The translations under genes and the position numbers were made by a program. A stretch of 64,000 nucleotides of DNA from Bog-756 sp963738545 (GTDB taxonomy: Bacteria > Actinomycetota > Acidimicrobiia > Acidimicrobiales > RAAP-2), in assembly GCA_963738545.1 (NCBI GenBank), contig CAVTXA010000003.1, positions 62,001 to 126,000 on the forward strand, read 5' to 3'. A model generated the notes under the pieces. That model made no database searches. It saw nothing but the letters and a program-made list of their open reading frames with translations, and was not told where the DNA came from. Below, one piece after another: positions 16,401-24,341 of the stretch (the first letter of the stretch is position 1; each line of letters begins with the position of its first letter).

Positions 16401-17362
16401 GTGCGTTCTCCGATCCAGAAGCAGACGAGCATCAGGACACCGACGCCGACCAGGAGGCCGACGAAGCCTTCACCCACGGGGCCGATCCCACCCAGGCCGA
16501 CGCCACCAGGGTTCGAGGGGTGCTGGATGACGCCGTGCACGTACGAGGCGATATCCCGGGCCTCGGTGTTGGTGATGTTTCCCTCACTGAAGTGGGGCAT
16601 GTTGCCGGGACCCGAGCGGATGGCCTCGACGATCTGCGAGAGCGTGGCCAGGTGGAGGCTGGGGGCGTAGGCCCCGTCCATGAGGGCGTCACCGGCACCG
16701 GTGATGGTGTGGCAGGCGGCGCAGTTGAGGGTGAACAGGGTGTTGCCCGCCTCCAGGTCAGCCTTGTTGGTGTTGACCACCGGCACCTGGACCCCCTTGC
16801 CCGGCGTGAGGGACTGGACCCAGGCCGCGATCTCCAGGGTCTGCAGCCGATTGAACCGGGGGGGCTTGCGGATGGCCTGGACGCTGGAGTTAGCCAGCGG
16901 CATCCGGCCGGTGGACACCCAGAAGTCGATGGTGCCCGCACCCAGGCCCTGCAGGTTGGGGGCCCGGGTGCTGCCGAGGGCCTCGGGTCCGTGGCAGCTC
17001 GAGCAGTTGGCGGAGTAGAGGGCCTGGCCCGGGGCCTCGAACGCCTTGGGCAGCGTGACGTAGAACAGGCCGGTCTGATTGGCGGGGGCGGCGTACTTGA
17101 CCACGCCCGCCGGGGTGACCGCGGTGACATGGGGCTGCAGCGTGGTTGCGGTGGTGGTGAGCTTGGGCAACGTGGTCGTCGGGACACTGATGGGTGTGGC
17201 GACGGCACCGCCCGGGGTGGCGACCAGGGTGGTGGTCGGGGTCGAGTCGGCCTGCGCCGCGCCGGGGGCGAAGGTCAACAGACCCACGATGGCTACGCAT
17301 CCCACCAGGGCGGCGGGTGCCGCCACCCGGGCTCGGAGCACTGTGTGGATCCGGCGTCCCAT
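16397..17362 (-). CDS. qcrC: Diheme cytochrome c subunit of the bcc complex
   Basis: Fused c1/cc cytochrome that passes electrons from the Rieske protein directly to CuA of the oxidase. It has 321 residues: signal-like helix (about 14-38), a Thr/Pro-rich linker (about 40-80), two class I cytochrome c domains with CSSCH (120-124) and CAACH (214-218), candidate Met ligands in TGRMP (Met154) and GNMPHFSEG, and a C-terminal membrane anchor (about 297-317). The ATG follows the ctaE TAG with no gap. The presence of both hemes in one anchored protein indicates an obligate bcc-aa3 supercomplex without soluble cytochrome c. Confidence 0.96.
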   Translation of the reverse strand: MGRRIHTVLRARVAAPAALVGCVAIVGLLTFAPGAAQADSTPTTTLVATPGGAVATPISVPTTTLPKLTTTATTLQPHVTAVTPAGVVKYAAPANQTGLFYVTLPKAFEAPGQALYSANCSSCHGPEALGSTRAPNLQGLGAGTIDFWVSTGRMPLANSSVQAIRKPPRFNRLQTLEIAAWVQSLTPGKGVQVPVVNTNKADLEAGNTLFTLNCAACHTITGAGDALMDGAYAPSLHLATLSQIVEAIRSGPGNMPHFSEGNITNTEARDIASYVHGVIQHPSNPGGVGLGGIGPVGEGFVGLLVGVGVLMLVCFWIGERT

Positions 17363-17974
17363 CTATTTGAGTAGGAACAGACAGGCGTAGAGGCCGACCC
17401 AGACTACGTCGACGAAGTGCCAGTAGTAGCTGACACCCTGGAAGACGGCGGTCTCCCCGGGGTCGCCCTTCGGACCTCGCAATCGGGCCAGGAGGAAGAT
17501 CATGGCCACCAGACCCAGGGTCACGTGCAGGCCGTGCAGTCCCGACATGATGTAGAAGAGCGACCCGAAGGCGGTGTGGGTGGGGTTGGTGGCGGGGTCG
17601 TGCGACAGGCTGACCCACTCGTAGAACTGGTTGGCCACGAACAGCGCCCCGAGGACCAGGGTGGCCACCACCCAGATCTTGGCCTTGCCCCGATCGCCGC
17701 GCTCCTGGTCCCAGACGGCCTTTTGCATGGTGAAACTCGAGGACACCAGGATCAGCGTGAAGATCCCGGCCCGGATGGTGTCGAGGTGGGTGCCCGGTGG
17801 CGGCCACACCGAGGCGTGGGCCCGGATGGTGAAGAACGAGGCGAACAACGAGCTGAAGAACATCACCTCGGAACCCAGCCAGATGATGACGCCCACGGCC
17901 AGCATGGACGGCTTGTCGGGGCGGTGGCGCTGGCGGGTGGTGACCGCCGGTTCGGCGGCGAGGGCCTGAGTCAC
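17363..17974 (-). CDS. ctaE: Cytochrome c oxidase subunit III
   Basis: A 203-residue protein with five membrane helices. It has the family features SEVMFFSSLFASFFTIRA, the central Trp-Glu helix and the C-terminal SGLHGLHVTLG / YYWHFVDVVW motifs. It stabilises subunit I and the oxygen path. As in other actinobacteria it leads the qcrCAB operon and not ctaCD, which lies 13 kb away here. The GTG start lies six bases after a TAAAAC hexamer and has no ribosome site. Confidence 0.95.
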   Translation of the reverse strand: MTQALAAEPAVTTRQRHRPDKPSMLAVGVIIWLGSEVMFFSSLFASFFTIRAHASVWPPPGTHLDTIRAGIFTLILVSSSFTMQKAVWDQERGDRGKAKIWVVATLVLGALFVANQFYEWVSLSHDPATNPTHTAFGSLFYIMSGLHGLHVTLGLVAMIFLLARLRGPKGDPGETAVFQGVSYYWHFVDVVWVGLYACLFLLK

Positions 17975-17980
17975 GCCGTA

Positions 17981-17986
17981 GTTTTA
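17981..17986 (-). promoter_or_regulatory. Candidate -10 of the ctaE-qcrCAB operon
   Basis: On the minus strand TAAAAC lies six bases before the ctaE GTG in an AT-rich patch unusual for this region. The match to TANNNT is imperfect and no -35 is clear. Confidence 0.3.
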
Positions 17987-18141
17987 GTCGAACTTCGGCC
18001 GGTTGGGCCAACTCGGGCCGGGGACCCTCCGGGGCCGTGGGCGAGGCTCCTGAAAGCCACCCATCCACCCATCGCCTCGTCTACAATTTACGCCCCGAAC
18101 CCACCTGCGGGACCCCGGGGTCCAGGCTCGCGGCGGAGGGG

Positions 18142-18162
18142 TCGGGCACCACCGGTGCCCGA
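18142..18162 (-). terminator. Terminator of the HelD-like helicase gene
   Basis: TCGGGCACC (18142-18150), loop ACC, GGTGCCCGA (18154-18162): a perfect 9-bp stem with a 3-base loop, 23 bases past the helicase stop. It lacks a U tract, as is usual in high-GC actinobacteria. Confidence 0.65.
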
Positions 18163-18184
18163 TGGTCGACCGACCGGGCGAGGG

Positions 18185-20533
18185 CTACCGCTCAGCCAGG
18201 GCGGCGGGCAGAGGAGCCAGGTGGACCACGCTGAGCCGCTGGGTCGGCCGGGTGAGGGCTACGTACAGGGTCCGCAGCCCCCGGGCCGTGCCTCCGGCGA
18301 TCAGCGCCGGTTCCACCACCACCACCGAGTCGAACTCGAGTCCATTCGTACTGTCGGCGGCCAGGAGCACGAGGGGCTCGGACAGTCCCCCTTTACGCAT
18401 GTCCCGGGCATCGACCACCGGCAGCTCGGCGACGGCGAGCGCCTCGGACAGCGCCGGAAGCAGCGACTCGGGGGCCAGGATGGCCACCCGCCCCGGGGTC
18501 ACCGCCCGGACCTCCTCGCCGGCCACCTCGGCCACCCTGCGGGCCAGGTCATCGACGGTGGCCTCCCCGAGTGGTCCCCGGTCCCCGGTCACGGCGATCG
18601 TCCGCGGCTCGACCTCGGTGCGCCGGACCGGCGTCGGCGGCGACAGCTCGGGGGCGGCTACGGCCAGCACCCGGGTGGCCACGGCCAGGACCTCGGCCGG
18701 TGTCCGGTAGCTGACGGTCAACTCCACCGAGCGCACCGGTCGCCGGCGGGGCAGGTGGTCGGTGATGTCCGACCAGGAGGACGGGGCCCACGGGGCGGTG
18801 GCCTGCGCGATGTCCCCGACCACGGTCATCGATCCCGAGAGGGACCGCCGGGTGAGCATCCGCAGCTGCATGGGTGAGAGGTCCTGGACCTCGTCCACCA
18901 CGATGTGGCCGTACTTGCGCATCCCGTCCTCGGCTCCTCCCGAGCGCGGCCCGAGCAGGGAGCGGGCCTCGTCGACGAGGGCGGCATCGGCCGGCGTCCA
19001 GGACACGTCCTCGAACGATGCCGACCGGGGTCGGTACAACAGGGACTGCTCCTCGTCGGTGAGGACGCCGCGGGACGCCGCGACGATGAGTGGGCGGGCC
19101 CCGAACAGGTCGTGGAGCAGCTCGTGGGGCGAGAGCCTCGGCCACATCCGGTCGAGGGCCTCGGCCAGTTCGGGCACCCGTTTCACCTTGCGGGTGAAGT
19201 CCTCGATGTCGAACTCGTCGTCGGCCAGCTCGGCAGGGTCCTCGTAGCCGGGAAACGCCGTGACCGAGGCGGGCACCCCGACGCCCAGGGTCTGCTGGGT
19301 CTGGCGGGCCCGGTCGGCCAGGAGTTGGGCCACGCCCTGTTCCACAAGCCTCCGACGGGCGTTGTGGGTGCCCGGACGCCGACGCACCGACTCGACGATC
19401 TGCCCGCTGTCCCGTCGGGTGAGCCGCAACAGGAGAGCGCCGTAGGGGATGGCCACGTCCTCGGGCAACGCCCGTTGGCGGGTGCGGACGGCCTGGGAGA
19501 TCACCGTGGCCATCCGGGCGTCGCCCTTCAGCCTGGCCACGTCGACCGGTCCGTTGGACTTGGTTCGGATCTCGGTCACCAGGCCCGACACCGTCGAGAG
19601 GGTGACCCCCGTCTCGCCCAGGGACGGCAGCACCTGCTCGATGTAGCGGAGGAACAGGGGGTTCGGCCCCACCACCAGGACGCCCTGCCGCTCGAGGGGG
19701 AAGCGGTGCGTATAGAGGAGATAGGCGGCCCGGTGGAGGGCCACCGCCGTCTTACCGGTCCCGGGGCCGCCCTGGACCACCAGCACCCCGGTGAGAGGGG
19801 CCCGGATGATCTCGTCCTGCTCACGCTGGATGGTCGAGACGATGTCGGTCATCCGGCCGGAACGGGCCCGGTCCAGCGCGGCGAGTAGCGCGGCGGGCCC
19901 TCCGATGGGCAGGTCGCTGACGATGAGCTCGCCCCCGTCCCCACCGCCGGCGAATCCTTCGGTCTCTTCGTCCGAGTATTGGCCGGGGTCGGTCGATCCC
20001 GGGGCGGCGAACCGCTCGTCCTCCAGGCCCACCACCCGTCGGCCCTCGAGGGCCAGGTGGCGTCGGAGGACCAGGCCCTGGGGGTCCCGCCCGGTGGCCC
20101 GGTAGAAGGGCTCGGCGATCGGGGCCCGCCAGTCGACGACCAGGGGGTCGTGATCGGCACTGTGGATGGCCAGGCGGCCGATGTGGAAGGTCTCGGTGTC
20201 GTAGCCGGCCCCGTTGGCGCCGTTGGCGCCACCGTTCTGGCCGTTCTGGCCGGTCTGCCCGTTCTGGCCCGATTGACCGCCCGTCCCCTCCACTCCCTCG
20301 GGGATCCGGTCGATCCGTCCGAAGGTGAGGGCCTGATCCCCGATGTCGAGCTGCTCGAGTCGCGCCATGCTCGTCCGGACGATGACGTCGCGCTCGGTCC
20401 GAGACTGGAAGGTCCCGCCCCGCCCCAGGTCGAGCACCCCTTCGAGCATGGCGTTGGCGTCGTCCCGCATGGCGTCGAGGCGGGCGTAGGCCATGTCCAC
20501 GAACTCCTGCTCGGCCTGCTGCTCTGCTTCCAC
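18185..20533 (-). CDS. HelD/UvrD-like superfamily 1 helicase
   Basis: A 782-residue SF1 ATPase of the HelD type: an N-terminal coiled-coil-like region (about 1-80), then the VDWRAPIAEPFYRA segment and a helicase core with Walker A GGPGTGKTAVALHRAAYL and a VDEVQDLS Walker B. Late motifs include VSYRTPAEVLAVA and YVALTRPTQRL. HelD proteins bind RNA polymerase and remove stalled complexes; in actinobacteria some protect it from rifampicin. Between the N-terminal region and the core is a Gly-Gln-Asn repeat segment. Start: the GTG at 20533 has GGAG six bases upstream; a GTG at 20539 would overlap that site. It is a single gene with a strong terminator, divergent from hemE. Confidence 0.85.
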   Translation of the reverse strand: MEAEQQAEQEFVDMAYARLDAMRDDANAMLEGVLDLGRGGTFQSRTERDVIVRTSMARLEQLDIGDQALTFGRIDRIPEGVEGTGGQSGQNGQTGQNGQNGGANGANGAGYDTETFHIGRLAIHSADHDPLVVDWRAPIAEPFYRATGRDPQGLVLRRHLALEGRRVVGLEDERFAAPGSTDPGQYSDEETEGFAGGGDGGELIVSDLPIGGPAALLAALDRARSGRMTDIVSTIQREQDEIIRAPLTGVLVVQGGPGTGKTAVALHRAAYLLYTHRFPLERQGVLVVGPNPLFLRYIEQVLPSLGETGVTLSTVSGLVTEIRTKSNGPVDVARLKGDARMATVISQAVRTRQRALPEDVAIPYGALLLRLTRRDSGQIVESVRRRPGTHNARRRLVEQGVAQLLADRARQTQQTLGVGVPASVTAFPGYEDPAELADDEFDIEDFTRKVKRVPELAEALDRMWPRLSPHELLHDLFGARPLIVAASRGVLTDEEQSLLYRPRSASFEDVSWTPADAALVDEARSLLGPRSGGAEDGMRKYGHIVVDEVQDLSPMQLRMLTRRSLSGSMTVVGDIAQATAPWAPSSWSDITDHLPRRRPVRSVELTVSYRTPAEVLAVATRVLAVAAPELSPPTPVRRTEVEPRTIAVTGDRGPLGEATVDDLARRVAEVAGEEVRAVTPGRVAILAPESLLPALSEALAVAELPVVDARDMRKGGLSEPLVLLAADSTNGLEFDSVVVVEPALIAGGTARGLRTLYVALTRPTQRLSVVHLAPLPAALAER
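20211..20277 (-). repeat. Short tandem repeats inside the helicase gene
   Basis: Nine-base units of the form GGCCAGAAC, with variants, are repeated in tandem. They encode an alternating Gly/Asn/Gln stretch (roughly residues 90-115). The units stay in frame, so copy-number change would lengthen or shorten a flexible linker without breaking the gene. Confidence 0.7.
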
Positions 20534-20642
20534 CCCCACCTCCGATCTCCCTACCCCATCCGGCTCAGGGGAACCCTCGATTGTATGCCCGGCATCACCG
20601 GCTTGCGACGGGGTGCCCGCCGATTCCGCCGGCCCGCTCTTC

Positions 20643-20648
20643 TAGACT
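20643..20648 (+). promoter_or_regulatory. -10 element of the hem operon
   Basis: TAGACT followed by six bases and an ATG (20655), a leaderless arrangement. That ATG is not in the hemE frame; it opens the short ORF described next. Confidence 0.45.
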
Positions 20649-20654
20649 CGGGGA

Positions 20655-20747
20655 ATGGCCGAATCCGCGGGTGTCGCACGATCGGGTCCGAGCCCGTCGG
20701 CTCGGCCCGGTGCCGGCGAGGTCCCTACCGGTCCGACCTCCTGCTGA
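20655..20747 (+). CDS. Putative 30-residue leader ORF before hemE
   Basis: Starts at an ATG positioned as a leaderless start after TAGACT and ends with TGA at 20745-20747, 20 bases before the hemE GTG. The peptide (MAESAGVARSGPSPSARPGA then ten more residues) is Ser/Pro/Ala-rich with no known motif. It may be a real leader peptide, or it may be the true hemE N-terminus separated by a frameshift in the sequence. Confidence 0.35.
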   Translation: MAESAGVARSGPSPSARPGAGEVPTGPTSC

Positions 20748-20767
20748 GGGCGGACGGGGCGACGGGC

Positions 20768-21841
20768 GTGGGCGACGCGCAGCGGCAACGGTTCGACGAC
20801 GCCCCCTTCATCCGGGCCTGCCGCCGGCTACCCGTGGACCACGTCCCGGTGTGGTTCATGCGTATGGCCGGGCGGTCACTCCCCGAGTACCGGGCGGCCC
20901 GGGGAACGGGCAGCATCCTCGACGCCATCGCCCAACCCGAGCTGGTGGCTCGTCTCACCCGGCAACCCGTGGACCGCTACGGGACCGATGCCGCCATCTT
21001 CTTCTCCGACATCGTGGTGCCCGTGGCCGCCATCGGATTCGGTGTCGACGTCACGCCGGGCACGGGCCCGGTGGTGAACGAGCCCTTCGCCGGGCGCCGG
21101 GACCTCCAACGCCTCCGGCCGCTGGAGCCCGAGATCGACACGCCCTATGTCTCGCAAGCCGTGGCCCTGTTGGCCGAGGATCTCACCGTTCCGCTCATCG
21201 GATTCGCCGGTGGCCCGTTCACGGTGGCCAGCTACCTCATCGAGGGCGGTCCGTCGAAGAACTTCACCAAGGTCAAAGCGCTGATGCACGGGGACACCGG
21301 ACTCTGGCACGAGCTGATGGAACGGCTCGGGGACCTGGCCCTGGCCTCGCTGCGCTCCCAGCTGGACGCCGGGGCCTCCGCCGTCCAGGTCTTCGACAGT
21401 TGGGCCGGGATCCTGTCGCCGGCCCACTACCGCGACCTGGTGCTGCCGGCCACGCAGCGTCTCTTCACCGAGCTCGACCGGACCCATCCGGGCACCCCCA
21501 CCATCCTCTTCGGCGTGGGCACCGGTGAGCTGCTGGCCTCCATGGCCACCGCCGGGAGCACCGTGATGGGCGTGGACTGGCGGGTGCCCCTCGACGAAGC
21601 CCGGCAACGGGTGGGGCCGGACCTCGCCGTCCAGGGCAACCTCGACCCCGCGCTGTGCCTCGGCACCTGGGAGGTGGCGGCGGCCGAGGCACGCGAGGTC
21701 CTCCGGGCCGCCGGCGACCGCCCGGGCCACGTGTTCAACCTGGGTCACGGCGTCCTGCCCGAGACCGATCCCGGCATTCTCGAGCAGGTCGTGGACCTGG
21801 TCCACGCCGAGGGCCGCGCCGGCGTGGCGACCCGAGCATGA
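20768..21841 (+). CDS. hemE: Uroporphyrinogen III decarboxylase
   Basis: Removes four carboxyl groups from uroporphyrinogen III to give coproporphyrinogen III. From the GTG at 20768 it has 357 residues, the usual length. Motifs are the N-terminal RACRRLPVDHVPVWFMRMAGRSLPEYR (substrate-binding Arg residues), FFSDIVVP with the catalytic Asp, FAGGPFTVASYLIEGG, VQVFDSWAG and the C-terminal FNLGHGVLPETDP. The family consensus near the start is RQAGRYLPEYR; here Met and Ser replace Gln and Tyr. Upstream in-frame ATG 20585 would add 61 unconserved residues. It is the first gene of hemE-hemH-hemY-lnt, and its stop overlaps hemH (ATGA). Confidence 0.93.
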   Translation: MGDAQRQRFDDAPFIRACRRLPVDHVPVWFMRMAGRSLPEYRAARGTGSILDAIAQPELVARLTRQPVDRYGTDAAIFFSDIVVPVAAIGFGVDVTPGTGPVVNEPFAGRRDLQRLRPLEPEIDTPYVSQAVALLAEDLTVPLIGFAGGPFTVASYLIEGGPSKNFTKVKALMHGDTGLWHELMERLGDLALASLRSQLDAGASAVQVFDSWAGILSPAHYRDLVLPATQRLFTELDRTHPGTPTILFGVGTGELLASMATAGSTVMGVDWRVPLDEARQRVGPDLAVQGNLDPALCLGTWEVAAAEAREVLRAAGDRPGHVFNLGHGVLPETDPGILEQVVDLVHAEGRAGVATRA

Positions 21842-22809
21842 CCGCGCCGGGAGGACCGCCCGTCGGCGTGCTGGTCATGGCCCACGGGACACCCTCCACC
21901 CCCGAGGGCATCGAGCCCTTCTACACCACCATCCGGCGCGGCCGACCCCCGACACCCGAACTCTTGGAGGAGCTGGTCGGCCGGTACCGGGCCATCGGCG
22001 GTACCTCCCCCCTGACCCAGCGGACCGCAGATCAGGTGGCCGGGCTGGCCTCGGCGCTCGACGATCTCGCCCCGGGTGCGTTCGTGGTGCGCTACGGGGC
22101 CAAGTACGTCCATCCCACCATTGAAGAGGGGGTGGCCGCCCTGGCCGATGCCGGCGCCGGACGGCTGGTCGGTGTCGTCCTCACCCCCCACCAGTCGTCA
22201 CTGGGTTCGGGGGAGTACTTCCGACGGGCCGAGGCCGCAGCGGCCGCCTCGGTACCGCCCCTCGGGCTGGCCACGGTCCCCTCCTGGCACCGGGCCGACG
22301 GCTTCGCTCAGCTGTTGGCCGACCGGACGGCGGCCTGCCTGGCGTCCCTGACCCCCGCCGACCGCCGCAAGGTGGCGGTGTTCTTCACCGCTCACAGCCT
22401 CCCCCTCCGCGTGGTCGCCGAGGGGGACCCCTACCCCGACCAGGTGGCCGAGTCGGCCGCCGACATCGCCGCCCTCCTCGACCTGGACGCCGAGACCGGG
22501 CTGGCCTGGTCCGTCGCCTGGCAGAGCGCCGGCCGGACCGCGGACCCGTGGATCGGTCCCGACCTGCTGGACGAGATCCGCCGGGTGGCGGCGGCCGGGG
22601 CCACGGCCGTGGTGGTGTGCCCGGTCGGATTCGTCTCGGACCACCTCGAGGTGCTCTACGACCTCGACATCGAGGCGGAGCAGGTGGCGGAGTCCGTCGG
22701 GGTGCGCTTCTCCCGGACCCCGTCGCTCAACGACGATCCCCGCTTTCTGGGCGTGCTGGCCGACGTGGTCCGCCGGGCCGCCGACGCCGACACCGCCCCG
22801 TCCCGGTGA
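21838..22809 (+). CDS. hemH: Ferrochelatase (coproporphyrin type)
   Basis: Inserts Fe2+ into the porphyrin. It has 323 residues with VMAHGTPSTPEGIEPFYTTIRRG at the N-terminus, YRAIGGTSPLTQRT, GAKYVHPTIEE, FTAHSLPLRVV (catalytic His) and WQSAGRTADPWIGPD. Placed between hemE and hemY and with no copro-oxidase of the HemF/HemN type nearby, it fits the actinobacterial coproporphyrin-dependent pathway (CpfC). No [2Fe-2S] cysteine cluster is visible at the C-terminus. It is coupled by overlaps to both neighbours. Confidence 0.92.
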   Translation: MTAPGGPPVGVLVMAHGTPSTPEGIEPFYTTIRRGRPPTPELLEELVGRYRAIGGTSPLTQRTADQVAGLASALDDLAPGAFVVRYGAKYVHPTIEEGVAALADAGAGRLVGVVLTPHQSSLGSGEYFRRAEAAAAASVPPLGLATVPSWHRADGFAQLLADRTAACLASLTPADRRKVAVFFTAHSLPLRVVAEGDPYPDQVAESAADIAALLDLDAETGLAWSVAWQSAGRTADPWIGPDLLDEIRRVAAAGATAVVVCPVGFVSDHLEVLYDLDIEAEQVAESVGVRFSRTPSLNDDPRFLGVLADVVRRAADADTAPSR

Positions 22810-24341
22810 GTCCCACGGCCGCGGGGGTGACGTCCCCTCCCGCGGTCGCCGTGGTCGGCGGGGGCATCGCCGGACTGGCTGCGGCGTGGGAACTGGTCAC
22901 CGGATCCCCGGGGCCCGCTCCCGACGTGGTGGTGTTCGAGGCCGACGATCGTCTCGGGGGCAAGCTCAAGTCGGAGACCTTCGGCGACCGGCGGGTCGAT
23001 GTGGCCGCCGACGCCTTCCTGGCCCGACGGCCGGAGGCCACCGGACTGTGCGAGGAGCTGGGTCTGACCGACCAGCTCATCCCGGTCGGGGCCTCGGGCG
23101 CGTCGGTCTGGGCCCGAGGCCACCTCCGGCCCATGCCCGCCGGGCTCAATCTCGGGGTGCCCACCCGGTGGTGGCCCCTCGCCCGTTCGGGCATCCTCGG
23201 CCCGACCGAGTCGGCTCGTGTCCTGAAGGACCTGGTCCTGCCCCACCTCGGCACCGGTCAGGAATTCGGCGACCGCACCGTCGGCGAGATCGTCGGCACC
23301 CGCCTGGGCCGTGCCGTGGTGGACCGGCTGGCCGACCCGCTCATCGGGGGGATCAACGCCGGGAACGTCGACCACCTGAGTGCGGCAGCCACCTTCCCGG
23401 TCCTCATCGCCGCCTCCCACCAGTCCGGGAGCCTGATGCGCCGTCTGGGGCTGGCCCTGGCCGCCGCGGCGCGGTCCGGCCCCGGTCCCGCCACGCCGGT
23501 GTTCTGGTCCTTGGCCTCCAGCACCGCCGGCCTGGTGGACGCCCTGGTCGAGGCCCTGGGCGCCCGGGGCGTCACCTTCCACACCGGCACCCCGGTCGAT
23601 GCTGTGGACCGCCTGCCGGGTCGTCCGGGGGGCCAGCCGCGGTGGGGGCTGACCCTCGGCTCCTCGGACGGGCACGACCTCCGGGACGGGCAACCGGCGT
23701 TCGATGGCCTGATCCTGGCCACCCCCGCCCCCCGCGCCGGGGTGCTGCTGGCCCCCCATGCCCCGCATGCCGCAGGTCTGCTGGGCGCCATCCACTACGC
23801 CTCGGTGGCCGTGGTCACCCTCGCCCTCCCGGAGGGATCGATCCGGTCCCCCCTCCGGGGAACCGGCTTCCTGGTTCCCCGGACCTCGGTCGTGGCCGGC
23901 CGGCCGGCCCTGATCACCGGCTGCACCTACCTCGACCGCAAGTGGCCCCGTCTCGCCCGACCGGGCGAGACGCTGATCCGGGTGTCCGTCGGACGGTTCG
24001 GCGACGACCGGTTCACCTCCCTCGACGACGACGCGCTGACCGCCGCCGTGCTCGGCGAGATGAAGGCGCTCATCGACATCCGGGGGGAGCCACTCGAGGC
24101 CATGGTGACGCGCTGGCTCGATGCCTTCCCGCAGTACGAGGTGGGCCACCTGATCACGGTGGGCCGCATCGAGGAGGACCTGGCCGCACTGCCCGTTGTG
24201 GCCGTGGCCGGCGCCGGCCTCCGGGGCGTAGGCATCCCGGCGTGCATCGGGAGTGGCCGGGCCGCAGCGAGCCGCGTGCTGACGTCACTCGCCGCAAGGG
24301 ACGGCCTCCGGCCGTCCTCGGGCAGCCCGACCGGACCATGA
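22806..24341 (+). CDS. hemY: Coproporphyrinogen III / protoporphyrinogen oxidase (HemY type)
   Basis: FAD-dependent oxidase of 511 residues. It has the Rossmann start AVVGGGIAGLAAAWEL (about 15-30), an acidic FEADDRLGGKLKSE second strand, a conserved DPLIGGINAGNVDHLSAAATFP segment and a C-terminal FAD motif around AGAGLRGVGIPACIGSGR. With HemH in the same operon it probably oxidises coproporphyrinogen III. The GTG overlaps the hemH stop (GTGA), and the end overlaps lnt (ATGA). Some databases call the same gene hemG. Confidence 0.9.
   Translation: MSPTAAGVTSPPAVAVVGGGIAGLAAAWELVTGSPGPAPDVVVFEADDRLGGKLKSETFGDRRVDVAADAFLARRPEATGLCEELGLTDQLIPVGASGASVWARGHLRPMPAGLNLGVPTRWWPLARSGILGPTESARVLKDLVLPHLGTGQEFGDRTVGEIVGTRLGRAVVDRLADPLIGGINAGNVDHLSAAATFPVLIAASHQSGSLMRRLGLALAAAARSGPGPATPVFWSLASSTAGLVDALVEALGARGVTFHTGTPVDAVDRLPGRPGGQPRWGLTLGSSDGHDLRDGQPAFDGLILATPAPRAGVLLAPHAPHAAGLLGAIHYASVAVVTLALPEGSIRSPLRGTGFLVPRTSVVAGRPALITGCTYLDRKWPRLARPGETLIRVSVGRFGDDRFTSLDDDALTAAVLGEMKALIDIRGEPLEAMVTRWLDAFPQYEVGHLITVGRIEEDLAALPVVAVAGAGLRGVGIPACIGSGRAAASRVLTSLAARDGLRPSSGSPTGP

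Noticed and set aside
18082..18087. Good plus-strand -10-like TACAAT between ctaE and the helicase
   Set aside because: No plus-strand gene follows; both flanking genes are on the minus strand. It may be chance or a small antisense RNA start, but nothing else supports that.
20211..20277. Tandem repeats considered as a CRISPR fragment
   Set aside because: Units are nine bases, in frame, without spacers, and lie inside a coding gene.
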